From: Anaerohalosphaera lusitana
Lineage (GTDB): Bacteria > Planctomycetota > Phycisphaerae > Sedimentisphaerales > Anaerohalosphaeraceae
Assembly (NCBI RefSeq): GCF_002007645.1
Contig: NZ_CP019791.1
Span: 3,154,593 to 3,218,592 of the forward strand
DNA length: 64,000 nucleotides
Direction of reading: 5' to 3'
In this document: positions 43,858-51,627 of the stretch, piece after piece
Numbering within the stretch: the stretch's first letter is position 1
Layout of the letters: every line of letters starts with the position of its first letter
Notes under the pieces: generated by a model
The model's database searches: none
The model's input: only the letters and a program-made list of their open reading frames with translations
What the model was told of the DNA's origin: nothing
Translations under genes and position numbers: made by a program

Positions 43858-44485
43858 AGTCCATCTTGTCCAGCATCGCGCCTATGCGCTGATGAGGCCT
43901 TGCATTGGCCTTGAAATAGTCGATGATCCTATCAACCAGTTCCATCGCCTCCGTCTCGCTCAGGTCCTTGGCGAGTTCACGAGCAAGTCTAGGTCGACCA
44001 CCGCCGTTGCCCCCTACCAGAACCTTCCAGCCGTTCTTCATGCCGACCAGCCCCACATCCTTGATGCAGGTCTCAGCACACTGATTCGGACAGCCGCTAA
44101 CGCCGATCTTGAACTTGCCCGGCAGATCCATACCATGATACTTGCCGTCAAACTTCATGCCCAATGCCAAACTGTCCTGCATACCCTTCTTGCAGAAAGT
44201 AGTACCCGGACACGCCTTGACGCTGCGCACGCAAATACCAACAGCAAAGCCGGGCGACATCCCCAGCTCACTCCAGACCGCGTCAACGTCTTTTTCGTCA
44301 AGTCCTACTATAGCAATGCGAGCCGCACTGGTAACCTTAAGCGCCTGCGCACCATATTTCTCCGCCACATCAGCGATCTTACGCAAAGTCTCAGGCTTAA
44401 CGACCCCGCAAGGAATATGCGGAGCAACAGCGTACGTCTTTTTATCTCTCTGTATTATCGCGCCTTTTTCGCCATCTTGAAGCAC
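43823..44485 (-). CDS. Short nitrite/sulfite-reductase-like siroheme protein
   Basis: 220 residues, about one third of assimilatory sulfite reductase size. It has the ferredoxin-like half domain and the iron-sulfur/siroheme cysteines CPGTTFC and CPNQCAETC. Such short proteins occur in anaerobes and archaea and are grouped with dissimilatory-type sulfite reductases; activity is mostly unproven. It overlaps the TIGR02757 gene. Its upstream side (44486-44595) is short and ends at the insertion sequence, which may have cut off its original promoter. Confidence 0.85.
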   Translation of the reverse strand: MLQDGEKGAIIQRDKKTYAVAPHIPCGVVKPETLRKIADVAEKYGAQALKVTSAARIAIVGLDEKDVDAVWSELGMSPGFAVGICVRSVKACPGTTFCKKGMQDSLALGMKFDGKYHGMDLPGKFKIGVSGCPNQCAETCIKDVGLVGMKNGWKVLVGGNGGGRPRLARELAKDLSETEAMELVDRIIDYFKANARPHQRIGAMLDKMDFEEFAAAVKGE

Positions 44486-44586
44486 AGCAGTCTCCTTAAA
44501 ATGCGTTCCAAATCAATTAGTCGCTCTATGCGAATGACTTAGAATAACATTTTTCGCCGGAATATCAACCCTTCATCACAAAACAG

Positions 44587-44595
44587 GCCCCTGTG
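44587..44595. repeat. 9-bp target-site duplication, left
   Basis: GCCCCTGTG directly before the left inverted repeat of the insertion sequence; the same nine bases follow the right end at 45958-45966. Confidence 0.85.
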
Positions 44596-44611
44596 GGGTG
44601 CATCACAATAT

Positions 44612-45643
44612 TTAGGCACAGTCTTTTATAGCATATTCCCATAAATCGCTGTGCAGTGCGGTTCTGACTTCCAGCATAGCGGATGCTCCTTGTCGGCTCC
44701 ACCGCATCCCTGAGCTCTTCAGGCGGGCCTGCACAACGGTTTTGCATGAACTTTCTATCGGTCCGCTGTCCACGCGAAGCCCCATAGCCAGCAATTTCGG
44801 ATAGTCGATCCGCTCAATCCGCCGAGACAGGAAGTTGATCAGCTTCGACAAGGCCTCGGCGTCTTCGCTGCTCGCAACCCGGCTTTTGCTGATTCGCAAG
44901 CTCCTGATCAGTTTTTTGGGCCCCTTATCTCGAAGTACATGACAGTATTTGCTTCGCCAGCGATTGCTCCTCTTCGAATTTTCACCGTAAAGCAAACTGG
45001 CACACTCGCCAATGTGCTGACAGCAGTGCCAGTAATCAACTACTTGTTTTGCATTAGGAAGATTGCTTTTTATATGCCTGTGAAAACCTTCCGCACCGTC
45101 CATTAAAAACGTCATGTCTTTGGCTTTCGATGCTCCAATCCGAATCGCCTCACGACGGGCAAGAGAGCCGAACTGCTTGATCGGACCGAGCACAGCACGA
45201 TGGCTGACCTTACTACAGGCGTCATCCTCGTAACGCAGAAGTTTGACTTCCTTCCACCCTTCACGACGTACGTTTATCAACACTCCGTCGGCATAGCCAT
45301 ACAGCTTACTGCCGGCAATTTCGTCCCACTTCCGGTCGTCGCTGCTGCAATCACGGTTTTGTCTGATAGAGCCTGAAACCGCCAATATCCGCCTTCTCAG
45401 CGATTCGTGAGATATATGAATACTGAAGTCTTGACGCAAAAATCGGCTAACCTCTTTATAAGGGCCACTTGCCGTATGACGCAATACCAGCTCGTTGGCG
45501 ATCCGGCTGTATTTGCGGCCGCTGCTGACAAGATTGCTGATCGGCTTGCTGCTGCCGCAACTGCAATGATAATAAGTGCCGGTAAGACTTATATTGCCAC
45601 GCTTGGTGATGAACTCGTAGGATTTGCTGCCCTTGTGTCTCAT
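44612..45643 (-). CDS. Transposase, main part (second frame)
   Basis: 343 residues. It begins at the A9 run with the second half of a zinc ribbon (YYHCSCGSS), then a helix-turn-helix-like region (SRFLRQDFSIHISHESLRRR). The DDE catalytic core follows: ADGVLI with the first Asp, FLMDGAEGFHRHI with the second, VDYWHCCQHIGE, and a late RVDSGPIESSCK with Glu. No in-frame ribosome-binding site fits the ATG at 45643, so it is more likely made as a fusion by -1 frameshifting from the 45640-45879 frame. Confidence 0.85.
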   Translation of the reverse strand: MRHKGSKSYEFITKRGNISLTGTYYHCSCGSSKPISNLVSSGRKYSRIANELVLRHTASGPYKEVSRFLRQDFSIHISHESLRRRILAVSGSIRQNRDCSSDDRKWDEIAGSKLYGYADGVLINVRREGWKEVKLLRYEDDACSKVSHRAVLGPIKQFGSLARREAIRIGASKAKDMTFLMDGAEGFHRHIKSNLPNAKQVVDYWHCCQHIGECASLLYGENSKRSNRWRSKYCHVLRDKGPKKLIRSLRISKSRVASSEDAEALSKLINFLSRRIERIDYPKLLAMGLRVDSGPIESSCKTVVQARLKSSGMRWSRQGASAMLEVRTALHSDLWEYAIKDCA

Positions 45644-45879
45644 TTTTTTTTACACTTGCCGCAACGCCGGTAGTCCGAATCAGTCTGGGATTTTTCCAAT
45701 GCCGTCTGGATAGCCTTTCGCTGCACATCCTTGAGTAAAGGCTCAAGCGTTCTGACGATCTGATCATCGCTGACATCCAGCAACGTCCCATTAGCCGCGG
45801 AATCGAGCTCGTCGTGGAGCTCCTGGCAACCCTTGCGAAATTCGGCAACCGCTTCTTCAATCCAATCCTGCTGTGACAT
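45640..45879 (-). CDS. Transposase N-terminal part (first frame)
   Basis: 79 residues: a helical N-terminus (SQQDWIEEAVAEFRKGCQEL) and a C-terminus RRCGKCKKK with the first CxxC of a zinc ribbon whose second half lies in the next frame. Its stop TGA directly follows nine A residues on the coding strand, an ideal slippery site; a -1 shift gives a fusion of about 420 residues. Confidence 0.8.
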   Translation of the reverse strand: MSQQDWIEEAVAEFRKGCQELHDELDSAANGTLLDVSDDQIVRTLEPLLKDVQRKAIQTALEKSQTDSDYRRCGKCKKK

Positions 45880-45957
45880 GATATACCTCGAAAAATAACC
45901 TTTTCTCTAAGTTATACCATATCCAAAATGTTCGCGCCACCTTTTTTTGATGCACCC

Positions 45958-45966
45958 GCCCCTGTG
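45958..45966. repeat. 9-bp target-site duplication, right
   Basis: GCCCCTGTG after the right inverted repeat, identical to 44587-44595. Confidence 0.85.
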
Positions 45967-45986
45967 CTTGATATCCAGCACGCACA

Positions 45987-46514
45987 TCAATGCTGGTGAA
46001 CATGGCCCGCTTGACCATGTTCATGCCCATGGTCACTCATAGCCGCCTGGCTGTCCTCATCAAAATAAGCCTTCTCAAAATCCCCAAGCAGCGCCCGCAG
46101 TTCCGCAACATATTCCAGATCGGTAGTCTGCTTAGCTTTCATGGCATTATACAGCAGCTTGTGAAGCAGTGTAAGCTGCTTGTTATATTCCTTCTGCGTC
46201 TCAACGCTCGCACCTTCTTCAGGCGGCGCAAGCCTCTGCGCCATGAAATAGTACGTAACATCCTCACTGAACTTCTGAGCGTGCTCCTCTTTGTTCGTCA
46301 CCCACCTTACAAGCTGATTCGCATTCTTGCCCGGATCGATCGAAAGCTCCTCGATCTGTTTCATGGATTTCTCTATCGTCCTGATATCCTCAGCCATCGA
46401 ACCGATCCGAGCCTGATCGTCATAAATCCCGCAAGGTATCTGACAGTGCGAATAAACGATCGGCGCAGCCGCCGCCATCAGCAAACCTATTACAGTAATT
46501 GCCTTCGTCTTCAT
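45987..46514 (-). CDS. sodN: Nickel superoxide dismutase with Sec signal peptide
   Basis: 175 residues. Residues 1-22 are a Sec signal peptide, and cleavage after Ser22 would expose HCQIPCGIY, the N-terminal nickel hook (His1, Cys2, Cys6 of the mature enzyme; Tyr9 also conserved). The rest is the four-helix bundle of Ni-SOD, followed by a His-rich tail (DHGHEHGQAGHVHQH) that could store or donate nickel. It converts superoxide to oxygen and peroxide, here in the periplasm. It follows the ferritin-like gene by 15 bp. Classical Ni-SOD needs the SodX peptidase, so this copy would be matured by signal peptidase instead. Confidence 0.92.
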   Translation of the reverse strand: MKTKAITVIGLLMAAAAPIVYSHCQIPCGIYDDQARIGSMAEDIRTIEKSMKQIEELSIDPGKNANQLVRWVTNKEEHAQKFSEDVTYYFMAQRLAPPEEGASVETQKEYNKQLTLLHKLLYNAMKAKQTTDLEYVAELRALLGDFEKAYFDEDSQAAMSDHGHEHGQAGHVHQH

Positions 46515-46529
46515 GATAGTCTCTCCTCT

Positions 46530-47027
46530 CTATGGAAATGGCACATAATTATCGAGGTGTACAAACTCAGCGTTTTCCAGGTAATACTCCGGCTTCTCGA
46601 CAAAGTCACAAATGTTGTCGATCACAAACCAGTGCTTCTGCTCCTCTTCCGCCAGTCTGTGGAATATCTTCTTCTCAACCTCATCATCCGCCTCTTTCTC
46701 CTTCTGCAGATAGTAGTCCCTCGCCTCCTCTTCTATCTTCTTGGCCTGATGATAAACCTCTTTCTCATCATCCTCAAACTTTATCTCCTCGCGCGCACCC
46801 TGCATCTTCTCAAATACCTTCTTCGCATCCGCCAGCACATCCGTCTTCGTCACACCCTCCGGCGTCTCCTGCTTCATCCGCTCAACGGTATGATAGTGCT
46901 TCTCTTCCTCGTCAGCCAGCATCTGCAAAATATGCTTAACCCCGACTGACTTACTCTTCTCGGCCATGTCCAGGTACTTCTCCCGGCTCATCTTCTCTTT
47001 TTCCATTGCAAACTCAAAAATATCCAT
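46530..47027 (-). CDS. Ferritin-like/rubrerythrin-type di-iron protein
   Basis: 165 residues, four-helix bundle. Paired metal motifs are LADEEEKHYHTVERM (ExxH) in the first half and LAEEEQKHWFVID in the second, with upstream Glu residues (MEKEKMSREKYL, EEEARDYYLQKE). There is no C-terminal rubredoxin domain. Such erythrins reduce peroxide or store iron. It lies between the CusA-like gene and sodN, suggesting a shared metal/oxygen-stress role: the peroxide made by Ni-SOD could be its substrate. Confidence 0.88.
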   Translation of the reverse strand: MDIFEFAMEKEKMSREKYLDMAEKSKSVGVKHILQMLADEEEKHYHTVERMKQETPEGVTKTDVLADAKKVFEKMQGAREEIKFEDDEKEVYHQAKKIEEEARDYYLQKEKEADDEVEKKIFHRLAEEEQKHWFVIDNICDFVEKPEYYLENAEFVHLDNYVPFP

Positions 47028-47091
47028 CTCTTGCTCTCCTTCAATTCGCTGCTATTAAGTTTACTTATAGAGCGGCCAAGCTGCTCCTGCT

Positions 47092-50000
47092 TTAACTTCG
47101 CACCGCCCTTCTCTCACGTATAGCACAATACAACACCGGCACAACCAGCGTCGTCAAAACTTCTATCGTCATCCCCCCCACCGACGGTATCGCCATCGGC
47201 ACCATAATATCCGAACCCCTCCCCGTAGACGTCAGCACCGGAATAAGCGCCAAAATCGTTGTCGCCGTCGTCATCAGACAAGGCCGTATCCGCCTCTTGC
47301 CCGCCTCGATTACAGCCTCACGAACCTCCTCAACAGACTCGGTCTTACGCCTGTCGAAAGTCTGCTGCAGATACGTGCACATGACCACGCCGTCATCGGA
47401 CGCAATGCCAAAGAGCGCAAGAAAACCGACCCAGATCGCCACACTCAAATTGATCGTGTGCACCTGAAACAGCTCTCTCATATTCGTCCCAAGGACAGAA
47501 AAGTCCAGAAACCAGTCCTGCCCATACAACCATATCAACATGAACCCCCCGCTCCACGCAACAATAATTCCCGAAAAAATCAGAGAAGTCACGGATACCG
47601 ACTTAAATTGCATATACAATATTATAAAAATGATCAGTAGTGCCAGCGGAACCACAATACTCAGCGTCCTCTGAGCCCTTATCTGGTTCTCATAACTGCC
47701 CGCAAACGCATAACTCACCCCCGCAGGCAGCTTGAATTCACCCGCCTCGATCTTCTCCTGCAAAAACGCCTGAGCCTGCTCAACCGTATCGACTTCCGCA
47801 TATCCTTCATTCTTGTCGAACAGCACATAGCTCGTCAAAAACGTATCCTCACTCTTGATCGCTTGCGGCCCGCGCACATAATCGATATCCGCAAGCTGCG
47901 TCAGCGGTATCTGCGCCCCATCGCTCGCCGGCACAAGTATCTCGCCCAGCGTTTCTATCTCATCACGCAGTTCCCGCATATACCTCACCCGAACGGGATA
48001 CCGCTCCCGCCCCTCAACCGTCGTAGTGATCCGCTTACCGCCGATCGCAACCTCGATAACATCCTGCACCGTCCCGATGCTCATCCCGTACCGAGCGATC
48101 GCCTCACGATCGATATCTATCTCGATATAAGGCTTACCAACCACCCTATCCGCGATCACCGCCGACGCCTTCACAGCCGGCACTTGCTTCAGATACTTCT
48201 CCAGCTCCAGCCCCACCGCCTCGATCGTCTCCAGGTCCGGCCCCTTCACCTTGATACCCATCGGCGCACGCATACCGCTCTGCAGCATCACAAGCCTCGC
48301 CGATATTGGCTGCAGCACCGGCGCACTCGTCGTTCCAGGTATCTTACCCGCGTCCACGATCTCATCCCAGATATCGCTCGGCGACTTGATATGCTCCCGC
48401 CATTGTCTGTAAGGCCGCCCGTCCTCGTCCGGTATAAGCTCACCCTGCTCATCGCGCACGAACTCGCCCGACTCCTCGTCATACCTGAACCTGATCCTGT
48501 GCCCATCCTCATCCAGCTTATACTCAGACTTATAATTGATAACCGTCTCGATCATCGAGATAGGCGCAGGATCCAGAGGCGTATCCGCCCTGCCGATCTT
48601 ACCTACCGCCGACTCAACCTCCGGAATCGCCTCGAACGCAACGTCCTGCTTCTTGATAATATCAAGCGCCTCACCGATCGAAGCATGCGGCATCGTCGTC
48701 GGCATATACAAAAACGACCCTTCATCCAGCGGCGGCATAAACTCCTTACCCAGCCCCGGAAAAGCCGCCTGCGCGTTAGTCCACAACAAACTCGTACGGA
48801 ACCGCTCAGGCACAAATCCGAATACGTTCGCAAAACCAAACCACACCAGAACAGCCAAAAGTACCAGCGCCGAAGGTATCATCATAAACACCGTCTTATG
48901 CCTCAAGCACCAGCCAAGTATATAAGGATACCCCTTCTGGAACAGCTTGAAGAACACAAGCAGAGAACCGATCAGCAGACCGACAAAGACAATATTTTTC
49001 ACCATCCCCTCTTCCGGCCCCAGCGGCAGCCAGTGAGTCGTCAGAATAACACCAACAAACGCAGCCGTCAAGATCGTCACCAGCAGCTCGGTATGCGACC
49101 TGATCCTCTCGGGCACATAGTCCCGCGTTCCCTGGTAGATCGCAATTGCAACTATCGCCGCTCCGATCCACCAGTTGAACATAATCCCCGCAAACACACC
49201 GCAAACACCCAGCACGATCGCCAACGACATATGCAGCACCTTGCCCGGCTTGAACCGCTTTGTGAAAAGTATATGAGCCGCCGGCGGAATTATCGTTATG
49301 GCAACCACAACCGCAGCCACCAGCGCAAAGGTCTTCGTAAACGCCAAAGGCCTGAACAGCTTACCCTCCGCACCCGTCATCGTGAACACCGGCAAAAAGC
49401 TCACTACCGTAGTCATCACCGCTGTCACAACCGCCGAAGCCACTTCGCTCGCTGCACGATAAACAACCTCGAGCGTATTCTCCCCCGGCCCGGCCCGCTC
49501 CAGATGCTTCAGTATGTTCTCGCAGATCACGATACCCATATCCACCATCGTACCGATAGCTATCGCAATACCCGAAAGCGCAACAATGTTGGCATCCACC
49601 CCGAACAGCTTCATCGCGATAAAGCACATCAGCACAGCCAAAGGCAGCAGACCGCTGATAAGCACTGAACTGCCGAAGTGCATCACCAGGATCACGACCA
49701 CGATGATGGTCACCAGTATTTCTTCAGTGAGCGCACTTTCCAGCGTACCAAGCGTTTCATAGATCAACCCCGTCCGGTCATAAAACGGAACAATGGTCAG
49801 CTTGGACGTCGTCCCGTCCGCCAGCGTCTTCTCAGGCAAACCGGGCGAAATCTCCTCGATCTTCGCTTTCACGTTCTTGATAGCTTCAAGCGGATTATAG
49901 CCGTACCTGACCACTACAACGCCGCCTACCGCTTCTGCTCCGCCCTTATCCAACGCGCCGCGCCGCAGCGCAGGACCCAGCGTCACATGCCCCACCTGCT

Positions 50001-50859
50001 CGACCGTGATAGGCACGTTATCCGTAACCTTCACAACCGTGTCACGGATATCGTCAACGTCCTCGATAAACCCTAAACCGCGCACAACATACTCCGCGCG
50101 GTTCAGCTCGATCATCCTCGCCCCCACATCAACGTTCGAGGATTTTACTGCACTGAATATCTCCGGCAGAGTCACCCCCGCCGCTCGCATAGCGTCCGGA
50201 TCCACATCGATCTGATACTCGCGAACAAAACCGCCGACCGACGCTACTTCGCTGACACCCTCGGCACTCATCAGCCCGTAACGAACAAACCAGTCCTGCA
50301 CCGATCGAAGCTCGTCAAGATCCCAGCCGCCTGCCGGGTTACCTTCTTTATCACGTCCCTCGAGCGTATACCAGAACACCTGACCCAACGCAGTAGCGTC
50401 AGGCCCAAGCGCCGGTTTGACGCCCTCAGGCAACGTCCCCTCAGGCAGAGAATTGAGCTTCTCCAGCACACGACTCCGCGACCAGTAAAACTCTACGTCT
50501 TCCTCGAATATGACGTATATGCTCGAAAAGCCGAAAAAGGAAAAACTTCGCACAGTCTTCACGCCCGGCATACCAAGCAGAGAAACCGTCATCGGATACG
50601 TTATCTGGTCCTCAACATCCTGCGGTGACCGCCCTGGCCATTCGGTAAAGACTATCTGCTGATTTTCCCCAATGTCCGGTATCGCATCCACCGGAACCGG
50701 GTCGCGAGGCACCTGTGAGACTTCCCAGTCAAAAGGAGCCACCATGAAGCCCCAGCCGACCACAAATATGACCAGTAACCCAACGATCAACTTGTTCTTC
50801 AAACAGAAAAGAATTGTCTTATCTATCAAAGATGCTTTATGATCCAACCGCTCGTTCAT
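47092..50859 (-). CDS. CusA/CzcA-like heavy-metal efflux RND pump
   Basis: 1255 residues, about 200 longer than E. coli CusA. Typical parts: DAIPDIGENQQIVFTEWPGR near the N-terminus, IAIAIGTMVDMGIVICENIL in TM4 with the proton-relay Asp, a second-half repeat, and IASDDGVVMCTYL in the late helices. After the first membrane group (from ILFTKRFKPG) there is an extra block of about four hydrophobic segments, and before DIWDEIVDAGKIPG a charged insert rich in Asp/Glu/Arg. It exports Cu+, Ag+ or another divalent metal together with the CusB-like (51628) and TolC-like (53636) proteins. Confidence 0.92.
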   Translation of the reverse strand: MNERLDHKASLIDKTILFCLKNKLIVGLLVIFVVGWGFMVAPFDWEVSQVPRDPVPVDAIPDIGENQQIVFTEWPGRSPQDVEDQITYPMTVSLLGMPGVKTVRSFSFFGFSSIYVIFEEDVEFYWSRSRVLEKLNSLPEGTLPEGVKPALGPDATALGQVFWYTLEGRDKEGNPAGGWDLDELRSVQDWFVRYGLMSAEGVSEVASVGGFVREYQIDVDPDAMRAAGVTLPEIFSAVKSSNVDVGARMIELNRAEYVVRGLGFIEDVDDIRDTVVKVTDNVPITVEQVGHVTLGPALRRGALDKGGAEAVGGVVVVRYGYNPLEAIKNVKAKIEEISPGLPEKTLADGTTSKLTIVPFYDRTGLIYETLGTLESALTEEILVTIIVVVILVMHFGSSVLISGLLPLAVLMCFIAMKLFGVDANIVALSGIAIAIGTMVDMGIVICENILKHLERAGPGENTLEVVYRAASEVASAVVTAVMTTVVSFLPVFTMTGAEGKLFRPLAFTKTFALVAAVVVAITIIPPAAHILFTKRFKPGKVLHMSLAIVLGVCGVFAGIMFNWWIGAAIVAIAIYQGTRDYVPERIRSHTELLVTILTAAFVGVILTTHWLPLGPEEGMVKNIVFVGLLIGSLLVFFKLFQKGYPYILGWCLRHKTVFMMIPSALVLLAVLVWFGFANVFGFVPERFRTSLLWTNAQAAFPGLGKEFMPPLDEGSFLYMPTTMPHASIGEALDIIKKQDVAFEAIPEVESAVGKIGRADTPLDPAPISMIETVINYKSEYKLDEDGHRIRFRYDEESGEFVRDEQGELIPDEDGRPYRQWREHIKSPSDIWDEIVDAGKIPGTTSAPVLQPISARLVMLQSGMRAPMGIKVKGPDLETIEAVGLELEKYLKQVPAVKASAVIADRVVGKPYIEIDIDREAIARYGMSIGTVQDVIEVAIGGKRITTTVEGRERYPVRVRYMRELRDEIETLGEILVPASDGAQIPLTQLADIDYVRGPQAIKSEDTFLTSYVLFDKNEGYAEVDTVEQAQAFLQEKIEAGEFKLPAGVSYAFAGSYENQIRAQRTLSIVVPLALLIIFIILYMQFKSVSVTSLIFSGIIVAWSGGFMLIWLYGQDWFLDFSVLGTNMRELFQVHTINLSVAIWVGFLALFGIASDDGVVMCTYLQQTFDRRKTESVEEVREAVIEAGKRRIRPCLMTTATTILALIPVLTSTGRGSDIMVPMAIPSVGGMTIEVLTTLVVPVLYCAIRERRAVRS

Positions 50860-50910
50860 TCGTGCTCCAATTGACTGAAAACCAATTCAAACTTCACTGA
50901 CGCCCTGCTT

Positions 50911-51258
50911 TTATCCCTGAAACTGCGGAAGCTCATCGACATACTTCTCGGGATTTTCCTCGAACGTGTCGATGCATCCCGGACAGCAGAAATAAACGGT
51001 CTTGCCCTTATACTCTGTCGAGATGCCCTTATCTATTTCATTGCCCATGATCGGACATATCTTCTGAGCGGTCTCTTCCGACCCTGCCTCAGACTCTTCT
51101 TCCATTGCCTCATGATCATGCCCTTCATGGTTCTCGTGGTCCATTTGCTCATTTTCGACAGGCGCACTTTCACCGCCGTTCTCGCCGCACCCGCTCAGAC
51201 CAATCACAACAAAACTACCAACAACCAAAACACAAATTACGATTGCCAGATTTCTCAT
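50911..51258 (-). CDS. YHS/TRASH-domain lipoprotein
   Basis: 115 residues. Lipobox LSGC with Cys24 is followed by a His/Glu-rich linker (HENHEGHDHEAMEEE) and one YHS-like domain with the Cys set CPIMG ... VYFCCPGC. TRASH/YHS domains bind copper or related metals. It is very similar to the two C-terminal modules of the CusB-like protein. The position between the pump genes suggests a periplasmic metal donor or chaperone, similar in role to CusF. Confidence 0.85.
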   Translation of the reverse strand: MRNLAIVICVLVVGSFVVIGLSGCGENGGESAPVENEQMDHENHEGHDHEAMEEESEAGSEETAQKICPIMGNEIDKGISTEYKGKTVYFCCPGCIDTFEENPEKYVDELPQFQG

Positions 51259-51347
51259 CTTACTTGCTCCTTACAATAAAAGATTCATAACGAAATATTT
51301 GGGAAAGAAGCCGACATTCAATTTCTTCCCCTTAGTTACCAAAATCA

Positions 51348-51427
51348 CCAGCCGCATAATTTCACAGTCCGCCGAGAATGGACCTCCAAAAAGTTCGTCG
51401 GAGGCGCGGCTGTTAAATTCTGCGGCG
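51348..51427. repeat. 80-bp palindromic dispersed repeat, copy 2
   Basis: Matches 41114-41193 at 77 of 80 bases. Its arms pair better than in copy 1 (GCCGCATAATTT with AAATTCTGCGGC). Like copy 1 it sits in a gap between two minus-strand genes. Confidence 0.85.
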
Positions 51428-51459
51428 GCTCATCTGGTCTCTTGATGAGCAAAAAATCA

Positions 51460-51622
51460 AGGGTAGCTCTAATAATTGCTTTTGAGCGGCAAGTAGAAGA
51501 TTTTTGCATTCCGGCAAGGAAGACAAATCAGCTTTAGTTGCAGCTAAAGCGGTTTTTGTCTGACGCCGCTCGGAATCAAAAAGATTCGCTTGACCGCCAA
51601 AATGAATTGTTAGAGGTGCCCT
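51460..51622. mobile_element. MITE-like 163-bp imperfect palindrome
   Basis: The two halves are imperfect inverted copies over about 70 bp: the left end AGGGTAGCTCTAATAATT matches the complement of the right end, AGGGCACCTCTAACAATT, and the centre folds as GCTTTAG-ttgcag-CTAAAGC. Flanks share AAAATC (51453-51458 and 51623-51628), a possible target duplication. It has no coding capacity. It directly follows the CusB-like stop. Confidence 0.6.
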
Positions 51623-51627
51623 AAAAT

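Larger units (their letters stand above)
44596..45957 (-). mobile_element. Complete insertion sequence, probably ISKra4-like (1362 bp)
   Basis: Ends are 10-bp perfect inverted repeats, GGGTGCATCA at 44596-44605 and TGATGCACCC at 45948-45957, with weaker similarity continuing inwards. It is flanked by the 9-bp direct repeat GCCCCTGTG. Inside are two overlapping minus-strand frames for a DDE transposase joined at an A9 run. All parts look intact, so the element may be active. Family assignment rests on the Zn-ribbon/DDE layout and is tentative. Confidence 0.88.
51259..51627. other. 369-bp gap holding two repeat elements
   Basis: No gene. It holds copy 2 of the 80-bp dispersed repeat (51348-51427), a small hairpin GCTCATC/GATGAGC at 51428-51450, and a MITE-like palindrome (51460-51622) next to the CusB-like stop codon. 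The first 90 bp are the leader of the lipoprotein gene. Confidence 0.8.

Noticed and set aside
47863-49668. Long plus-strand open frame (601 codons)
   Set aside because: It is antisense to the CusA-like gene, with low-complexity Arg/His-rich translation typical of a mirror frame.
51460-51622. Integron attC site
   Set aside because: The right-hand GTTAGAG and the palindrome resemble attC, but the left boundary does not match the core site and there is no integrase or cassette array.
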